Below are positions 62,127 to 64,000 of a stretch of 64,000 nt of DNA, in pieces (position 1 is the stretch's first letter; every line of letters starts with the position of its first letter). The stretch covers positions 62,001 through 126,000 of the forward strand of contig NZ_LGUI01000003.1 in NCBI RefSeq assembly GCF_002891295.1, given 5' to 3'. This DNA comes from Streptomyces eurocidicus (GTDB taxonomy: Bacteria > Actinomycetota > Actinomycetes > Streptomycetales > Streptomycetaceae). The position numbers were made by a program, and so were the translations under genes. The notes under the pieces are model-generated. The model was not told the DNA's origin. It was given only the letters and a program-made list of their open reading frames with translations, and made no database searches.

Positions 62127-63247
62127 ATGACCGACAACCACCGCCGCGACGGCGCCCAGGACCCCCAGCAGCACCCGCAGCAGCCCTACGCCTACCCGGC
62201 ACCGCCGGCGTACGCGCCGCAGCGGCCGGTGACCACGGCGAGCGGTGTCACCGTCTGGCCGGGCGACGGCAGTGGCGGCCACGGCGGTGGCGGCGGCACC
62301 CCGACCGGCTACGCGGACTTCGCCGCTCCCGGGCCCGGCTCGGACGGCGCCCCGCCGCGCACGCCGCGCCCCGCGCACGCCGCCCCGTCGCCCTGCTCGC
62401 GGCCTGCGCGATCCTCGCGGCCGTGGTCGGCGGCGGCTCGGCCGCGCTCGTCGGACAGCTGACCGACGGCTCCGGCGGCAGCAGCCACTCCACCCCCGTG
62501 CAGAACGCCTCCTCCAAGAGCAGCGGCGTCTCCGCCGTCGCCAAGGCCGTCATGCCCAGCATCGTGGAGATCAAGGCCGCCACCGCCTCCGGCCAGTCCA
62601 CCGGCTCCGGCGTGGTGATCACCGCCGACGGCGAGATCGTCACCAACAACCACGTGGTGGCCGGCGCCGACACCGTGAAGGTCTCCTTCAGCGACGGCAG
62701 CACCAAGGACGCGAAGGTCGTCGGCACCGACCCCGACAAGGACCTCGCCCTGATCAAGGTCCAGGGCGCGAGCGGCCTCACGCCCGCGGCGCTCGGCGAC
62801 TCCGGCAAGGTCCAGGTCGGCGACCAGGTCGTCGCCATCGGCTCCCCCGAGGGCCTCACCGGCACCGTGACCAGCGGCATCGTCTCCGCCCTCAACCGCG
62901 ATGTCACCGTTTCCAAGGAACAGGGCCAGGACGGCCGCCAGCGGCAGCGGCAGGGCGGCGGGCTCCCCCAGTGGCCGTTCGAGTTCGGCGGCAACCAGTA
63001 CAACGGCGACACGGGCTCGTCCAAGACCACCTACAAGGCGATCCAGACCGACGCCTCCCTCAACCCCGGCAACTCCGGCGGCGCGCTGATCAACATGAAC
63101 GGCGAGATCATCGGCATCAACTCCGCCATGTACGCGAGCGCCGGATCCGGGGACTCCGCGGGCAGCGTCGGCCTCGGCTTCTCCATCCCGATCAACACGG
63201 TCAAGGCCGACCTGGCCAAGCTGCGCGCGGGCGGCACCGGCGGCTGA
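62127..63247 (+). CDS. HtrA/trypsin-like serine protease, interrupted by an apparent frameshift
   Basis: The N-terminal cytoplasmic part (MTDNHRRDGAQ... SGVTVWPGDG) is in one frame to about 62370; the membrane helix (RRPVALLAACAILAAVVGGG) and protease domain are in another, open from before 62370 to 63247. Catalytic His in NNHVVAGAD, Asp in DPDKDLALIKV, Ser in NPGNSGGALIN. There is no PDZ domain. The two frames overlap in the C/G-rich stretch 62335-62385, so one indel there restores the usual protein of about 373 residues. Sequencing error or mutation cannot be told apart. If real, the protease is lost or starts internally at GTG 62423. Confidence 0.8.
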
Positions 63248-63317
63248 CCGCCCGTCGGCCCCGGCGGCGTGCGAGGCTGATCCAGGCCCCTGACACCCGA
63301 ACCGCGAGGTAAAGCCG

Positions 63318-64000
63318 ATGAGCCCCGCCGACCACGGCGACCAGCCCGCCCGCATCCTGATCGTGGACGACGAACCCGCCGTCCGTGAGGCACTGCGCCG
63401 CAGCCTCGCCTTCGAGGGATACGGCACCGAACTGGCCGTCGACGGGCTCGACGCACTCGGCAAGGTCGACGCCTACGCCCCCGAACTGATCGTGCTCGAC
63501 GTGCTCATGCCACGCATGGACGGCCTCACCGCCGCCCGCAGGCTGCGCGCCTCCGGCGTCACCGTGCCCATCCTGATGCTGACCGCCCGCGACACCGTGG
63601 GCGACCGCGTCACCGGGCTCGACGCGGGCGCCGACGACTACCTGGTCAAGCCGTTCGAGCTGGACGAGCTGCTGGCCCGGATCCGCGCCCTGCTGCGCCG
63701 CAGCTCCTACGCGGTGGCGGCGCCCGCCGAGGACCGGGCGCTGACCTTCGCGGACCTGCGGATGGACCCCGACACCCGCGAGGTCACCCGCGGCGGCCGC
63801 GCCGTGGAGCTCACCCGCACGGAGTTCACCCTCCTGGAGCTCTTCCTCGCCCACCCCCGGCAGGTCCTCACCCGGGAACAGATCCTCAAGTCCGTGTGGG
63901 GCTTCGAGTTCGAACCCTCCTCCAACTCCCTGGACGTCTACGTGATGTACCTGCGCCGCAAGACCGAGGCGGGCGGCGAGCCGCGCCTCGTCCACACCGT
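63318..64000 (+). CDS. OmpR/MprA-type response regulator (3' end outside window)
   Basis: At least 227 residues from ATG 63318 (GAGGT 8 bases upstream). Receiver: [20 protein letters not shown] with acceptor Asp61 in [13 protein letters not shown], and [20 protein letters not shown]. The winged-helix domain is nearly complete ([40 protein letters not shown]). It sits just after the protease gene; MprA-type regulators often control such envelope-stress proteases, and its kinase gene should follow. Confidence 0.93.
   Translation, partial: MSPADHGDQPARILIVDDEPAVREALRRSLAFEGYGTELAVDGLDALGKVDAYAPELIVLDVLMPRMDGLTAARRLRASGVTVPILMLTARDTVGDRVTGLDAGADDYLVKPFELDELLARIRALLRRSSYAVAAPAEDRALTFADLRMDPDTREVTRGGRAVELTRTEFTLLELFLAHPRQVLTREQILKSVWGFEFEPSSNSLDVYVMYLRRKTEAGGEPRLVHT

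Overview
The window is chromosomal DNA of a Streptomyces or very close relative. The signs are very high G+C with strong third-position G/C bias, GTG and TTG starts, 2-methylisoborneol biosynthesis, mycothiol genes (mshA, mshD), HbpS-SenS-SenR, MsiK, PhoRP/PhoU, a CarD regulator, a DUF397/XRE pair and class F sortase. From memory, most of bases 10600-64000 follows a gene order conserved in streptomycetes; no alignment was run.

Bases 1-10000 look accessory and, by eye, are less G+C-rich than the rest. They hold the 3' part of a geranyl diphosphate 2-C-methyltransferase gene, a broken short-chain dehydrogenase, two small secreted proteins, a minus-strand cell-envelope cluster (secreted protein, lipoprotein, a 744-residue signal-less DUF1906 protein, a three-helix membrane protein and a Tat-type secreted protein with a degenerate M15-like domain), a transposase relic, an XRE/DUF397 pair and several tiny Cys-pair proteins.

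Bases 10000-18400 are redox and secretion functions: GNAT, HbpS with divergent SenS-SenR, an M4 metalloprotease, a pentapeptide-repeat protein and a quinone oxidoreductase behind a SoxR-like box. Bases 18400-31400 hold two transporters, an M24 peptidase, tRNA-Thr(TGT), msiK behind a DasR-like site, a sugar-nucleotidyltransferase, a DoxX protein, rlmB and cysS. Bases 31500-41500 hold two tandem membrane acyltransferases, a PPOX oxidoreductase, ispD-ispF, carD, a copper-chaperone-like lipoprotein and the phosphate regulon regulators phoP, phoR and phoU around a PHO box.

Bases 41500-43300 hold the most unusual locus: a 37-residue eight-cysteine peptide convergent with a class F sortase gene, itself co-transcribed behind a secreted, membrane-tailed protein built of about twenty HDGR repeats. 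Bases 43500-64000 hold gpmA, a YbjN protein, mshA, a divergent MFS/GntR pair sharing a palindromic operator, a methyltransferase, a Nudix hydrolase, a Bcr/CflA exporter, a CHAD protein and ppk, an ABC transporter with a YtrA-type GntR repressor, mshD, a secreted 5'-nucleotidase, a DUF1876 protein, a frameshifted trypsin-like protease and a response regulator cut by the window end.

Features that cut across genes: three copies of a large palindromic intergenic element with a compensatory base pair; short tandem duplications at or just after at least eight gene 3' ends; seven genes whose start lies 6-7 nt after a TANNNT -10 hexamer, suggesting leaderless mRNAs; and two genes (MFS at 46.4-47.9 kb, protease at 62.1-63.2 kb) that need a frameshift in C/G-rich sequence.
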